NCBI GenBank assembly: GCA_029961685.1
Contig: JARWKL010000001.1
Coordinates: forward strand, 53,842,062 to 53,906,061
Length of the DNA stretch: 64,000 nt
Direction: 5' to 3'
Origin: Aristolochia californica
Taxonomy: Eukaryota; Streptophyta; Magnoliopsida; Piperales; Aristolochiaceae
Shown one piece after another: positions 34,401 through 46,418 of this stretch (position 1 is its first letter; every line of letters starts with the position of its first letter). The notes below the pieces were generated by a model, which saw only the letters and a program-made list of their open reading frames with translations, was not told the origin of the DNA and did not search any database. Made by a program: the position numbers and the translations under genes.

Positions 34401-37066
34401 TAGAGCAGCAATTAATCCAGCTAAAAGAACCAAACCAAACAATATAATATTTACACCAGAATTAAAGGAAAAAATCAAGGAAAGCGCATCCAATGCAATA
34501 GTTAAAAGAAAACCTAAAAACACAAGGATCATCTGCAGGAAGATCCATCAAACACACTGAAGTTCTGCTCTCAACAGTAAATTATAGATATAGAGGTGAA
34601 GTCACAACAACTTCCTCTGCAGAAAATATCATACCCAAGTTTCGTTTACAAGTCACCAATTTCCACGGAAATCTACTTTATGCAACTTCTTGCAGCAATA
34701 GATTAAAAAGTACATTTATGAGGCCAACATGTTTAGTTAACATGCTCATCTAAATGATTATAGACTCTCAATGATCAATCCAACAAGTCAACACCACAAA
34801 CAGGTCTCCAGCAATTCTTAACAATAGGACAAGTCAATTTAAGTCTCGCCTTGCTCCTGAATAAAAACAACCCACTGAAACAGTCTAAAATGGTACTAAT
34901 TTGAATCAAGATACCCTATGCTCACTCTACATAAAGTTCTCTTGTTGATACAAATAACCAGTTCTCTTTACTCCTTACATAGTCAAGTGTCGTACATAAA
35001 GTTGGGATCCTCTCAAAAAGGTCACTTGTTGCTAAGACTCTATTCACCACTCCAATACTCTTGAGACAGCAAACTGGTCTATTTCAATCCCAAAACTAAT
35101 GCTGATTACTACTTGAAATACATAAAAAAAACCAAAGCAGTCACAACAAACACCACCAAACAATCACCCCCCATTTTCTCTAAATTGGGAAATCAATCCC
35201 CGTGGATCATTCCTGATCGCAGTGCCAGTAACACTGCTTAGTGACAATACAACACTTTCTTACCAGGATTTGTCAGAAATCCACTCAATTTCAATAGACA
35301 CATCAGGAGAGGAAAAAAATTAAAGCTATTACCCTTATATTTCTGAAATAAAGAAGAACACACGAGTGGTAAATATCAGAACAAACATCTAAACCAAAGT
35401 ACAAACCAGGGATAGCCAAGTTCTATCAAACATATTAGACTGGAGAAGAGAAAATGAAAGATACAAAGTCAAGTACTAGAACCGACGCTAAACATTCTGG
35501 CCACAAATACAGAAGACACAATGACTAAAATATCAAGTAGATCATCTGGAGTGAGAATCAACATTATTCCCACTCAAAACTATCTTAACAGCACATATAT
35601 ATGTCACCTCAGACCGTCATGACTTGCACGCTTCTCATATAACATAGGCAAAACTATATGACAAGATAACACCACAAAATTGAATCAAAAGCAATTCACT
35701 GAATGACGGATGCAAGCCTATTCCATTGTGAATAAAGACACAAGAAACAGAACAAAAGAGAACAACAAGGACAAGAATTGAAACTTCTACTTAGAAACTT
35801 GGAATCACATAATATAAAAGCCTGTGCAGGACTATTATAAAGCATTTGTGATGAAATACAAGTGAAGTAGAATGATAAAGAATATCAAACATGCACTTTT
35901 ATGACTAAAAAGATTGAACCTCATAAAACAGTTTTAATATTACAGTCATCTTAAATTATTCGGTAACTGTTTTCATCAAGAACTACAAATACAATTTCAG
36001 TGGACTGCCAAAAAACTGCATCAAACATAGATATATTTTATGGCCTAAATGTGTACACTTGAAAATACAACCAGCTCCAATACATATGATCACAAAATGA
36101 CCAGCATCAACCTCGAATTTGAAACAAAAAAAAAAAAGCTAAGAAAAAAAAATCATTTAAATTTCAGAATGGAAGAAAGAGGACAATGAGTGACCACAGA
36201 AAACACTACTTACATTACAGAAAACACTAAAACAAACAGAAGAAGAATTTCAACAGATTTCAATTCAAAAGGAAAACCAAACAAAAAAGTGAAGAACAAT
36301 GTCATTAATATGCAAAATTAGGTTAGTGAAATAGAAAATTAAAGTGACTCAAACAGCTTCATCAAAGTGAGAACCAAAGAAGAACCAACGAGGGGTGGAA
36401 GGTTTTCCTGCCTCTAAAAAACTATATGCAACAAGCAGACAAAGAAGTAGAAAAATCTCCTTACAGAGTCTAAACTATTATTTCATGCAAGAATGGCAAA
36501 ATCAACTTACAAAAATGGATTAAGAGGATAAGCTTCCTCCACCCCAAGCAAAATCGTTGGCAAATCATCAAGAAACAAAAAAAAAAAAAAAAAAAAAAAG
36601 AGAGCAGTAATTTCTTTCCACATTTGTAGCAATTATGTCACAGAAAGGCAGGAGGACTAACAGAAATTAAATCATGAGAAAATGCTAGCTCCGCAAGTAA
36701 AACTGTTGGCAAACAAACAAAAGACACAGCAGTACAATCCAAAAACCATAACTTGGTCAGACCAAGTATTTATTTGAAACACCAACTTAAGAGAAAAACT
36801 AATATTTCAATTCCAAATCAACATCAAAGATGAAAAAAGGAGTTGCAAAGCAAAGTCAAAAGCATAAGAATATTAAGCATGAGCACGACTTTATAAAAAT
36901 AAGACATAAATTGACCCACCTGATAGACAACCATCAAATAGTACTAAGAGCATAGAAGGGAAATGCATGTATGTATGGCACAAGACACAGAATTCCCAAA
37001 AAAGGTTAAAATGTTCTAGCACGGCAATGGAAGGTGCAAAATATACCGGGAAGCAAGATTAATTAC
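31451..37066. other. Long gene-poor stretch; may include 3'UTR introns/exons of the UBA2-like gene
   Basis: No coding exon is recognised on either strand. A splice donor sits one base after the UBA2 stop codon, so the transcript probably continues into this region; the 3'UTR exons cannot be placed by eye. One candidate is the GC-richer block near 31970-32090. A SINE lies at 33165-33305 and an A-run of about 22 bases near 36578-36599. Confidence 0.4.
33165..33305 (-). mobile_element. tRNA-derived SINE
   Basis: On the minus strand an A-box-like TGGCTCAGTAGC is followed about 40 bases later by a B-box-like GGTTCAAGTCTC, the internal RNA polymerase III promoter of tRNA-derived SINEs. The 3' end is an A-rich tail of repeated AAAAAAG units. 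It is too degenerate to be a tRNA gene. Clear flanking duplications were not found. Confidence 0.65.
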
Positions 37067-37067
37067 C

Positions 37068-38390
37068 TCAATAGTAAGGAGGCATGTTCTGGTATATCCC
37101 TCCAGAAGGAACCCCTCTAGGCACCGGCGATGAACCTGACTGTTGATGATGCGGTCCCGGATACGTCGAAGATGACAATCCATAGTGGCCAGGCCCGCCC
37201 TCCGGATACCCACCAGTTGGCATTCCTACTGACGTCGGAGGCACACGATACAAAGAAGAGCCACCAGCTAACCCAGCATAAGCACCAGTCCCAGGCCCTC
37301 CATACTGCGAGGAGACGTACTGACCACCCAATCCACCACCATATCCGCCAGTACCTCCCAAGGAGGAAGGAACCTGGCTTCCCACTGATGTTAGTCCCGG
37401 TCCACCGATTGAAGACTGCAATGTTGAATTAAGTGTATGATGATGCGCCATGCCCGGACCCTGGTGCCCACCAGGGAAGCCACCCAAACCCCCAAAGGAG
37501 GATAGGCCACCAGATGCACCGTATTGAGACGAGAGGGTCCCGGGCATTGAAGAAGGGGGCGGCATTCCAACTCCTTCGGTCCCGGCGATTTCTGGACCAC
37601 CCGGTGTTTGCCCTTGAATTGGACCAGGCCCAGGAACTGGCGCACCAGGTTTTCCCTTCTTTCCCTCAATTGCGAGCTTACAGACCATCTGATGGCCGTC
37701 TATGGTTTTCATCGGATCTACAAGCGACGCCCTCGCAGCTTCAGCTGTCTTGTAAACAAACAAGGCATACCCACGCGACTTCCCAGTTTGTTTATCAAAC
37801 CCAAGCGGACCCTCTTCTATCTCTCCATAAGAAGAGAAGTGCGCTAATAAGCGATCAGCAGGCATATCGAAGGGCACATTCCCTACATAAATCTTTCGCA
37901 TGGAGACATCCACAGGGGGAGGGTTCGCAGTAGGGCCTGTAGTCCCAGAAGCAGCTAGCTGCGTGACAGTCATTCGACCATCGATCTTTTTGCTGGGATC
38001 CTTGAGGGCAAGGAGGGCTCCGTCAATGTGCTTAAACGTAACGAAACCGTAACCCTTGCTTTTACCAGTGACTTTATCGAGAATGACAACAGCTTCCTCG
38101 AGGTCGCCATAGGAGGAGAAGAGAGAACGAAGCCCCTCGGTGGTAGTATCCCACCCAAGACCACGGATAAAGAGCTTGCGCTGCGTAGGGTCACGATCCG
38201 CGATGGCGCGGACAGCATCAAGGACGTCGGCGTGGCGGACAGCGGCATCTTGCAAGATCTCGAGGAGTTGCTCCGGCGTGAAGGGCTCGATGATTTTACG
38301 AGCGTCTTCCGTTGTGAGCTTCAAGCCGGTGGAGACGTCGACGACAATGCCGTTCTCGTCGGCCTTTCTCTTCTTAATTGCTGGATCCAT
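37068..38390 (-). CDS. UBA2: UBP1-associated protein 2 (UBA2)-like RNA-binding protein, two RRMs
   Basis: A single-exon frame of 440 residues starts [14 protein letters not shown] and ends [13 protein letters not shown]1 (about 71-148) has RNP2 LFIRGL at 73-78 and RNP1 [10 protein letters not shown] at 110-119. RRM2 (about 165-243) has RNP2 IYVGNV at 167-172 and RNP1 [10 protein letters not shown] at 204-213. Upstream lies the conserved helical region [16 protein letters not shown]; downstream is a Gly/Pro/Ser-rich low-complexity tail of about 195 residues. Family knowledge: UBA2 proteins are nuclear, bind U-rich 3'UTR RNA with UBP1/RBP45-type partners and act in mRNA stability, wounding and ABA responses. 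A GT donor one base after the stop (TGA, G, GTAATT) implies a 3'UTR intron. Opposite-strand open frames here are shadows. Confidence 0.94.
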   Translation of the reverse strand: MDPAIKKRKADENGIVVDVSTGLKLTTEDARKIIEPFTPEQLLEILQDAAVRHADVLDAVRAIADRDPTQRKLFIRGLGWDTTTEGLRSLFSSYGDLEEAVVILDKVTGKSKGYGFVTFKHIDGALLALKDPSKKIDGRMTVTQLAASGTTGPTANPPPVDVSMRKIYVGNVPFDMPADRLLAHFSSYGEIEEGPLGFDKQTGKSRGYALFVYKTAEAARASLVDPMKTIDGHQMVCKLAIEGKKGKPGAPVPGPGPIQGQTPGGPEIAGTEGVGMPPPSSMPGTLSSQYGASGGLSSFGGLGGFPGGHQGPGMAHHHTLNSTLQSSIGGPGLTSVGSQVPSSLGGTGGYGGGLGGQYVSSQYGGPGTGAYAGLAGGSSLYRVPPTSVGMPTGGYPEGGPGHYGLSSSTYPGPHHQQSGSSPVPRGVPSGGIYQNMPPYY

Positions 38391-38560
38391 GGATTTTAAG
38401 GACGAGGTCAGAGGGTTGCGAAGATCCGTAGATACTCTTGTAGAAAACCCTAGCCCAACCGAGGAAGAAATAGAAGAGCTTGTGAGGATACAAAGGGCGC
38501 TAAGGTCCTTATATTACGTTTTTTATCTGCGGGCCAATGCCTGACCGCATACGATCGTAA
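38391..38560 (-). promoter_or_regulatory. UBA2-like gene leader with telo-box
   Basis: AAAACCCTAG at 38444-38453 (plus-strand reading) contains the AAACCCTA telo-box core, frequent near the starts of plant genes for RNA and translation functions. It lies about 55 bases upstream of the ATG, probably in the 5'UTR. The transcription start is not fixed. Confidence 0.45.
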
Positions 38561-39239
38561 CAGCACCTTACATGTCAAAGAATCGTACGGTTATGTTTGG
38601 AACACCGAAGAGAGAAAAAGGAAAAAATAAAAAAAAATTCTTTTATCAGAAATATAATTATTTTATTTGGATATATATTAAAAATAATAAATAATTTTTT
38701 TATGATTAAAATTGCCCCATGAGATGTAATGTACATTTTTGGCCTAACTTGACATAGAGACTTAATAGAGCATTATGTCACATTTTGTCATTGCTCTTCA
38801 AAGGAGATTATAGGAGATCTAAGTGGATGGGGAGGGGTATTTCTAGGTCAAGGAAGGTTGAGATAAGGACAAGAAAAATCTAGGGGCCATTGGGTTTGGT
38901 TTAGGGGACTTGGGAGTGAAGATGGGAGATTTAGAGAGAATATATGGTAATGGAGAGATGGTGTGAGAGGAAGATAATTAAGGAATTCTAAAAGCACATT
39001 GACCTATGGGGAGGTCAAGGGAACTCTAGAGAAGAGATAGTTAAGTCTCTCAACTAGATTAACTAGGACTTGTGTGGAGATGGCTGGTGGAATTGCGTTG
39101 AGTGGATGACATAGGGTAAATGTTGTAAAGATTGGTACCAAGGACTTGTGCCTTTGGTAGGGGTCGTCCTCCTTGGAGGAGCACCTGAGTTGGTGAGACT
39201 TGACACACTAAAAATGAAAACCCTAGAATTCAGAGTTAG
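38561..39239. other. No gene recognised
   Basis: An AT-rich part (38600-38720) is followed by purine-rich sequence with GGGAG/GGAGAG tracts. No coding blocks were seen. It lies between the UBA2-like promoter and the truncated end of a Copia RT. Confidence 0.4.
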
Positions 39240-42000
39240 CAAAACTTAATTGATCTAATAATTGTAATTCAAGGTGAGCAACGGATCCATCTGAATTATG
39301 TTTGACGGTAAAAACCCATTTACAACCCTCGAATTTCTTAGCTATTGGAAGGGGTGTTAAGGGTCATGTCAGATTTTCATATAAGGTTTGCATTTTCTCA
39401 TCCATATCCGGCTTTTGTCCTAGATGTTTCAAGGCCTATTGATAGGACTATGGAATAGAGATGGAAGAAAGAGATGGGAGGAACTGATAACATGCAAAAG
39501 ACAACCAATGGTGAGACATAAAGTTGGAGATATGATGAAAAGTTGTATAAGTGTGAGGTTCTTTTTCTAAGAGCAATGGGTTGAGTATCAAATTGTGGAC
39601 CAAAAGGAATAGGGAAAGCAAGACTTACCTCGAGGATCCAAAAACTCTAAGAGCTATGGGTCGAGTATCAAATTGTGGACCAAATGGAATAGAGGAAGCA
39701 AGACTTACCTCGATAGGATCCAAAAACTCTAAGAGCAATGAGTCGAGTATCAAATTGTTGACCAAATGGAATAGGGGAAGCAAGACTTACCTCGGTAGGA
39801 TCCAAAAACTCCATAGGTGTGGTATCAGTCGATGCTTCGGGGGGGCTAAGTGACATCAGCATTACAAGGCACAAATGGATGAGGAGTGGCCGAAGGGAAT
39901 GAAAGATCCAGATGAGCATCATTCGAGGAATAGAATGAGGTGTACTAAAAAAGGTCACATCCCTAGACACAAGTAACCACCAAAGAGTAGGATTGTAACA
40001 AATATAACCTTTCTGGGTGAGAGGGTAACCCAAGAAAATGCATTTCATAAAGCAAAGAGGAAATTTACTTTTCTTTGCAGATGTGATATGGACAAAACAA
40101 GTAAACCACAAAGACCTTCATGAGAAGAGAAAATTGGTCTTCACTAGGAAATAATACAAAATATGGAGTCTTATAACCAAGTACGTATGAAGGTAACCTA
40201 TTGATAAGAAAGCAGACCATAAGTATAGTATGAGGCCAATAAAAAGTAGGGTACCTTCATGGAGTAGATGAGGCCCCCAACAACCTCAAGAAGATGGTGG
40301 TTCCTTCTCTTAGATACACCATTCTGTTTGAGGTGTGTAAGCACATGATATTTAATGGATAAGACTATTATCCTGACAAAATGACAAAAATTCACTAGAC
40401 AAGTACTCTTTAGCATTATTAGACCTCAGTACTTGAATTTTCTTGCCAAATTGGGTTAATACCCATGAAAGACCTTAAATATATAAAAAAAATTCAAATC
40501 GTTCTTTAGACAACTATAACCAAGTAACCCCGGGCAAAATCATCAACAAATGAAACAAAATATTAAACTTGAGAAATGTTTGAGACACTCAAAAGTCTCC
40601 ACATATCAGAGTGTACTAAATAAAAAGGAGCAACACTTTTATTGGTAGGGCGATCAGAATATGTACTCCTCTAGTGTTTGCTTAAATAACAAACTTCACA
40701 ATTTAAAGTAGGCAAACATTTTAAAGAAGGAAATAAATGCAGAAGAGAAGATGGAGAAGGATGGCCAAGCCGGTTGGGCCATAATGGTGCCTCGGATGGA
40801 GAGGATGAAATTGCATGTAACAGAGGCAGGTCCACGTAATACAAAGCCCCTTGTTCATGGCCTCCAATAACCACCCGTTTTGTTGTTAGATCCTGAAATA
40901 CACAAGAAAAGGGTGAGATGGTAACAGAGTTATTGAGATATTTTGTAAGTTGTCTTACCATGAGTAAGTTTAAATGGAATTGAGGAACAAATAGGACATA
41001 TCGAAGTGGGAAAGAAGGTGTAATAGAAGATTATCCATTGCCAAACACTTTGGTTTGGGAACCATTAGCCATAGTAATAAACTATCAGGAATACATATGT
41101 TTATTACTTGAGAGATGTCCAGAGGTCCCTGAGTCTATTATCCCAGATGAAGAAGAGGAAGTGGAAGAAAGCATAGCTTAAGCAATAGTGGTAGCAACCG
41201 TATGTGAAGATGTAAGGGAAGACCCCATTAATGACTTCATTTTCTGAAAATTTTCATAATCTTCATGAGTGAGAGTCATCTTCTAAGTTTGTAGTTTAGC
41301 CTTTTCTTCCTGTTTATCATTAGTAATGGAGTTCAAAGTAGCCATGGCCTATTCCAGTTTGCCATGAAGCTTCCAACAAGTTTCTACAAAGTGGTTTTGA
41401 CCACTACAATAAGTGCATACTCGAGGCTCTGTGCGAGAGGGACTAAAATCGGTTCTACCACATCTTGTTCGGTCTCCTCTATATTTCTATCGCAACCTCA
41501 ATTGGAGGGTGATATCCCTCTAGTACCTGAATACATAGCAAATGAAACATCATTATTTGAGTTAGGAGAAGGATCGGGAATTCACAACAATGTGGCACTT
41601 ATATCACCAAAGGAATGGAAGTGCAAAGGAGTTAAGAAGTTGAGTCTTAACAACTTCAAGGTATGACTTGATATTTGTCAAACAAATCATTGCCATCAAA
41701 GATTCCCTTTGCCTTTCGTGAACCAAAATATCGGTGGAGTATGGTTTAGTAATCTTCCACTCTTGAATTAAACCTCGAAACCAAGCCAAAAATTCATGAA
41801 GATTGTCTCCATGCATAGTTTTGAGCATGTTTTGCAACACATCAAATAACTTTTTTAAAGTCGTCGTACTTAAATATAACTTCATACAGGTGTCCCAAAT
41901 ATGTTTGGCTGATTCTAAGTGGATAACATAATTGGCTACATGTTCTTCCATACTATTAAAAATTAACTAATTACCAAATTGTCATCCTTAACCCACTTTA
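39240..42000 (-). pseudogene. Copia retrotransposon remnant (gag to start of RT)
   Basis: Minus-strand blocks from right to left: gag (41951-41604, HIWDTCMKLYLSTT and FLAWFRGLIQEW), a gag/protease zone near 41400-41050, the pre-integrase domain (40961-40671, LYYVDLPLLHA, LWPNRLGHPS and CEVCYLSKH), integrase pieces near 40400-40200, and the integrase end (40111-39850, KCIFLGYPLTQKGYICYNP, the 'vFlGY...KGY' block). The RT start near 39350-39260 has FEGCK and GSVA. RT is truncated at about 39240 and the 3' LTR is missing. Frames are broken and carry an 82-bp triplication. Confidence 0.85.
39567..39810 (-). repeat. Tandem triplication of an 80-82-bp unit in Copia pol
   Basis: Three units (39567-39646, 39647-39728 and 39729-39810) each begin CTAAGAGC and end GGATCCAAAAACT. 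The unit length is not a multiple of three, so each copy shifts the frame. Units 2 and 3 are the closest pair; unit 1 lacks two bases. Confidence 0.95.
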
Positions 42001-43420
42001 AATAGGATTGACTTTTTTCATCAATCGGTAGAGAAAGCTTGATTAAGAGACCGAGAAGGACTCGAGTAATAAGAAATCTTCTTACTGATTAAGACCAACT
42101 AAGATAATTGGATAATCCTCTTAAGGGAATAGTAGTATTTTTTAGTATATCACTCTTACTACTTGTATTTCCTTCAGTCATCTTAAGTCAACAAATTCTT
42201 AGCAAAGCACAAACAAGAAGAGGATATGATGAAGATCCAATCAAAGTGAAAATACAATTAACCTGACACAATTGCTATAATCCAATATTGAAGAACTAAT
42301 TTGGATTGAAGTAAGGTCACTTTGTCAAACTTGAGAAGGAATTAAAGCAATGATATGTTGTCCAAAAAAAGGAGGAAACCTGAATGAGGTAACTTTCCTC
42401 ACTATCCGAATTTTAACTCAAGAAAGACCTTCATGAATTCAAAAATAATTTGAACTTGAATTAAATTTGAAACCTCAATTCTGGGAGGCTCATGCTTGAA
42501 GAGAATAGCCATAATTCATTTTTAAAAAAAATAATCCACTTAATCACATTTGAACAACCTTCTTATCCAACTAGCCATTTTCAAATAATGATAAATACTT
42601 ATCCACCAAATCAGCCACTAAATCAGCGCTAAAGAAACCAAAAAAATGTCTCGTAAGTGAACTAGATCATCCACACATTCAATTCCAAGTCAAATCCCTT
42701 TTTAGTCTTCAAAAACTCAAGAACTAGTGGCTGAATCTTAAAACCAGCTTGGCTTAATTCTCCTTTACAATAGGTCTCATCTTTATCACTTAAAATACAC
42801 CTTTCCCTTACTCATTTCTAGAAATCATTTAGGCAATGAAAATGCTCATAAGTCTTAAAAGCGGTTGACACGGAATTAGCAACTTCCAAATATCATAAAT
42901 CACCATAAACAACTGTTCTTTGAACTCGAAAAAATCCTACAAACAATTTCTTCATGTTTAGAGAATTCAAGTACCTTAAACCATAAAGAAATTTGATTTA
43001 ATCCAAAAAATCAAGTAAAATTACTGGTATTTAATAATGAGAGATCAAGCTAAGTCACATGAAAGTTTCATATTATTCTTCCATCATATACACATCAACT
43101 TCATAATCAATAGATCTTCATAAAACTTGTAGGCAGATCTTGATCAAACTTGCAAGTTGCAATATTTGAGTACAAGAACATCAAGGTCATAATATCCTCT
43201 AAACAACAATTATTAGCTTTGACAATTTCTCATATGAAAGTCATTTATTTCTTAATGAAATATAGAGATTAAAGGTTTGGTACATAACATAAGTGTATGA
43301 AAAAAATAACCAGAAATCACATATCTTTTTGTGGTTGAATCTCTTCCTTCAAGAGGAACTTGCTTGAGACCTTCAAAGGTACTTAAACATCATTTCAAAG
43401 TGGGAATCCTAAATCCTAAG
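42001..43420 (-). other. Probable leader and 5' gag region of the Copia element; no gene seen
   Basis: AT-rich sequence between the readable gag block and the primer-binding site at 43421-43431. Gag's first part may be here but is too degraded to read. No other feature is recognised. Confidence 0.4.
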
Positions 43421-43817
43421 ATCTGATATCATGCATAATTGAGGACTCCATCATATTGATCTCGAGCCAAGGAGGGAGAGAAAAACAAGAAGGAGAATAA
43501 GAAGAGAAGAAGATAGAAAGGAGAGAGAGTTAAGAGCTTGGCTACTAAGAGAAGGGAGAGGAGAGCTTGGACGAGTTTGAGAAGAGAGGAGAGAACTTAA
43601 TGCTCTACCTCTTAGCCAAGGGCCTCGATTTATAGTTTTTTTAGTGTATGTCACAATGACTTCAATGCCCTTAGGACTACAATCTTTACAAGAAAAGAGA
43701 CATAAATAGACATGTAATTACATCTTTATGTGAAGTCTTCTTATTTACCAAGATTCCACCTCTTGGATGTGTGGGCTTTCTAACTTTGACGTGTGGGCTT
43801 GAACCCATCTTCTGACA
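43421..43817 (-). mobile_element. Copia 5' LTR with primer-binding site (minus orientation)
   Basis: On the minus strand the LTR starts TGTCAGAAGATGG at 43817 and ends TTATGCA at 43432 (386 bp, TG...CA). TGATATCAGAT follows directly at 43431-43421, a mutated TGGTATCAGAGC primer-binding site. A TATAAAT box near 43630 precedes a long pyrimidine-rich R/U5. It is related to the solo LTR at 25507-25912. It belongs to the Copia remnant on its left. Confidence 0.82.
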
Positions 43818-44179
43818 TTTTCATGTTTGGCATTTTTGTTACTTGGTTGTGTATCTACCGCATCATCAACTCCAAAAAATTGTGATAACCTAAAAAAATG
43901 TTATACGTAGTCAAATTTATTAAGTTTATTGTTGTAGTCTCCCCTGGTTTTTCAAACATAAAAAGGTCTCATTCTAGATTCATTTTGAAGTATGAGTGTT
44001 GCATAGTCACCTCTAGGGGAGGCTTCGAACCGAGCCAGCTCGCGAGCAGCTCGAGTTCGGCTCGGAGCCGGCTCGGTTGGATTCGTTATCTACCGAGCTT
44101 GAGCTCTGAAATCGGCTCGTTTACCTTAACGAACCGAGCTCGACCGAAGCCAGTTTGGTTCATTGGCTCGCGAGCCGGC

Positions 44180-44580
44180 TCAAAGTGAGTCTGGATCGGT
44201 ATTGGGTCGGGAGCGGGAGAGCGGAAGCGTGAGCGAGAGCGAGGGGGGGGGGGGGGGAATTTTTCCTCCCTAGTCACCGCCGAGCCCCTCCCGTCGGCTG
44301 TTGTCACCGCCTCTACCACCGTCGACAGCTGTTCGTCGGCCGCCTTTGTGGCCATCTGTTCTATTTCTTCCTCCAATTACTTCCTCTCCTCGTCGTCGCC
44401 TCTGTTTTTGTCGTCGCCATTTCTGTCACCGCCGCGTCCATCGCAGCCGTCATCCTCAACGATAGGTCCTCCCCGGTGTCGTAACCCCCTTCCCTCCTCC
44501 TCGTCTCGGTGGAAAACCAGAACCAGGGGAGAAATAATCTCCGCCCTCCCCCGCGCGAAAATGATTTTGCACGTGAAGTA
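44180..44580 (-). other. GC-rich insert inside the hAT-type element
   Basis: About 400 bases rich in CCG/TCG/TCC, with open frames on both strands (minus 44376-44086 with Met-Glu-Glu start and PPPPP; plus 44348-44581, Ser-rich). It includes a 15-G run at 44243-44257. Composition differs sharply from the AT-rich rest of the element. It may be a captured fragment of a gene's first exon; I recognise no product. Confidence 0.4.
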
Positions 44581-46100
44581 AAAAACAAAAAATTCCTTAA
44601 ACTCTCCTTCCTCGTAGCTTTTGAAAAAATAAAAATACATTTTATAGAAATAAGTTTCGATGAACTATTAGTGTCTCATGTTATTTTTAAATATTTTTCG
44701 AACTGAAAATTCTTATTGAAAATCATATAATTTTCTAATTAAAATTTTCCTACCAAGATGGGATAGAAAACTGTATAAAAAAATTTGAATAAATATTTAT
44801 GTTGTAATAGTTTTAGCATGAAGCAATTTTCATTGCAATTTTGTGTTTGACATTTTATTTGATTAAAAATTTATTGATAATTATAATAATATATTAGATT
44901 GATTATTAATTTTTATTTATTTCCCTAGAAAATGCAAAAAAAGGTCCATTTAACTTTCCTAAGAAAAATTTAAAATATTTTTTGTAATTTTCTAATAAGT
45001 CACTAAAAGTAATAGGATTTTATTTAAAGTTTTTTTTGGGAATATGTATCATAAGAAAAATATTTCTAGTTTCTCCTAGAATATAAATTTTTATCTAGGG
45101 GCACTAAGGAGGCCATAGTAAATTTATGGCCTGATTCAAAAATTACAAAACAAACTAGACAACAATTGTGAGTAAAAAAGATTAATATTGGTGCATTTTA
45201 ATCCATTATTGAAATTCAATTCTGAACTTCCCCTATCATTCTTTTTTTAAAAAAATGTATGCATAATTTTATATATAATTTATCCGAAACCTCCCCTATG
45301 TGCTAGATCATAAACAAGAAAAAAAAACTCTTTGTCCCTTCCTCATGACTCTTGAAGAAATTAAAAATATATTTTAGTAGAAATACGTTTCTATAGACTA
45401 TTAGTGGTTTTTTCAATAAATGTTGAAAAGACATTTTTAGTAGAAATATAGGGACCATTAGTACCTCATGTTTTTTGAAAATATTTTTTTAATTATAATT
45501 TTTTTTTAAAAAATATATAATTTTCTAAGTAAGACTTTCTTGCCAAGATGGGCTAGAAAACCGTATAGAAAATTTTTGAATAAGTATTTGACAGTTGATG
45601 ATATAATACTTTCAGCATGAGGCAATTTTCATAGCAATTTTGTGTTTGACATTTTATTTGATTAAAAATTTATCGATAAGTATAATAATATATTAGATTA
45701 ATTATTAATTTTTATTTATTTCCTTAGAAAAGGCAAAAGAGGTCCATTTAACTTTCCTAAGAAAAATTTAAAATATTTCTTGTAATTTTCTAGTAAGTCT
45801 ATAATAGTAATATGATTTTATTTAAAGAATTTATAGTTTTATTTGGGTGATTGTAAATTGATAGTGATATTTCATTTAATTTTGTTGTGTTTGATTGTTG
45901 TATGGAATTTATTCATAATGTTATGCAATGTATGGAGTGTTTAGACTATTTTATGGAGTGTATGGAGTGTATAAACAATTTCATGGAGTTTTTACGGAAT
46001 GTATAGACAATTTTATGGAGTGTTTATGCAAGTATTATGTACATAGATTATGCCCAATTTTAAGTAGAGGTCATACCGAATTTTATAGAAGTACTATATA
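44577..46100. repeat. Internal tandem duplication (about 735 bp) in the hAT-type element
   Basis: Units about 44577-45310 and 45311-46100 share GCAATTTTGTGTTTGACATT, ATAATAATATATTAGATT and GGTCCATTTAACTTTCCTAA in order. A related single unit occurs at 30406-30960. Confidence 0.8.
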
Positions 46101-46200
46101 CATAGATTATACTCAATTTTAAGTAGAGGTCATGCCCAATCTTATACATGTATTACATATATAGGTTATCCCAATTTTATGTAGAGGTCATGCCCAATTT
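45923..46200. repeat. Two short tandem-repeat arrays
   Basis: At 45923-46032 variants of ATTTTATGGAGTGT repeat four to five times. At 46040-46200 a roughly 60-base unit with CCCAATTTTA and AGTAGAGGTCAT repeats three times. Both lie inside the hAT-type element. Confidence 0.8.
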
Positions 46201-46418
46201 TATGTAAAATATATGCATAATTTTATATATATTTTTTGAAAAAATTTACATGTATGTTGAAGCTCGAGCTCGGCTGAAGCTCAGCTCGAACTCGATTAAA
46301 ATTTTTGGGCTCGAGCTCGATAACAATTTTAGGCTCGAGACGAGGTTCGGCTCGAAGCTCAGATCGAACATAGGCAGGTTCGGGCTCAGCTTAGCTCGAT
46401 GCCACCCCTAGTCACCTC

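Larger units (their letters stand above)
44014..46410. mobile_element. Non-autonomous hAT-type DNA transposon, 2397 bp
   Basis: The element is flanked by a perfect 8-bp duplication GTCACCTC at 44006-44013 and 46411-46418. The left end reads TAGGGGAGGCTTCGA; the reverse complement of the right end reads TAGGGGTGGCATCGA, an imperfect terminal inverted repeat of the type common in plant hAT elements. Subterminal zones (44030-44160 and 46255-46400) are dense in GCTCGA-type motifs, typical hAT transposase-binding repeats. No transposase is encoded. Inside lie a GC-rich block (about 44180-44580) and two tandem copies of an AT-rich unit. The target duplication is still perfect, but the ends have diverged, so age is hard to judge. 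Confidence 0.9.

Noticed and set aside
37130..38544. Several long open frames on the plus strand and in other minus frames over the UBA2-like gene
   Set aside because: They are shadows of the GC-rich coding exon; only the 440-residue frame has RRM motifs.
45923..46200. Repeat arrays that might suggest CRISPR
   Set aside because: Units are contiguous, degenerate tandem repeats in a plant transposon, without unique spacers.
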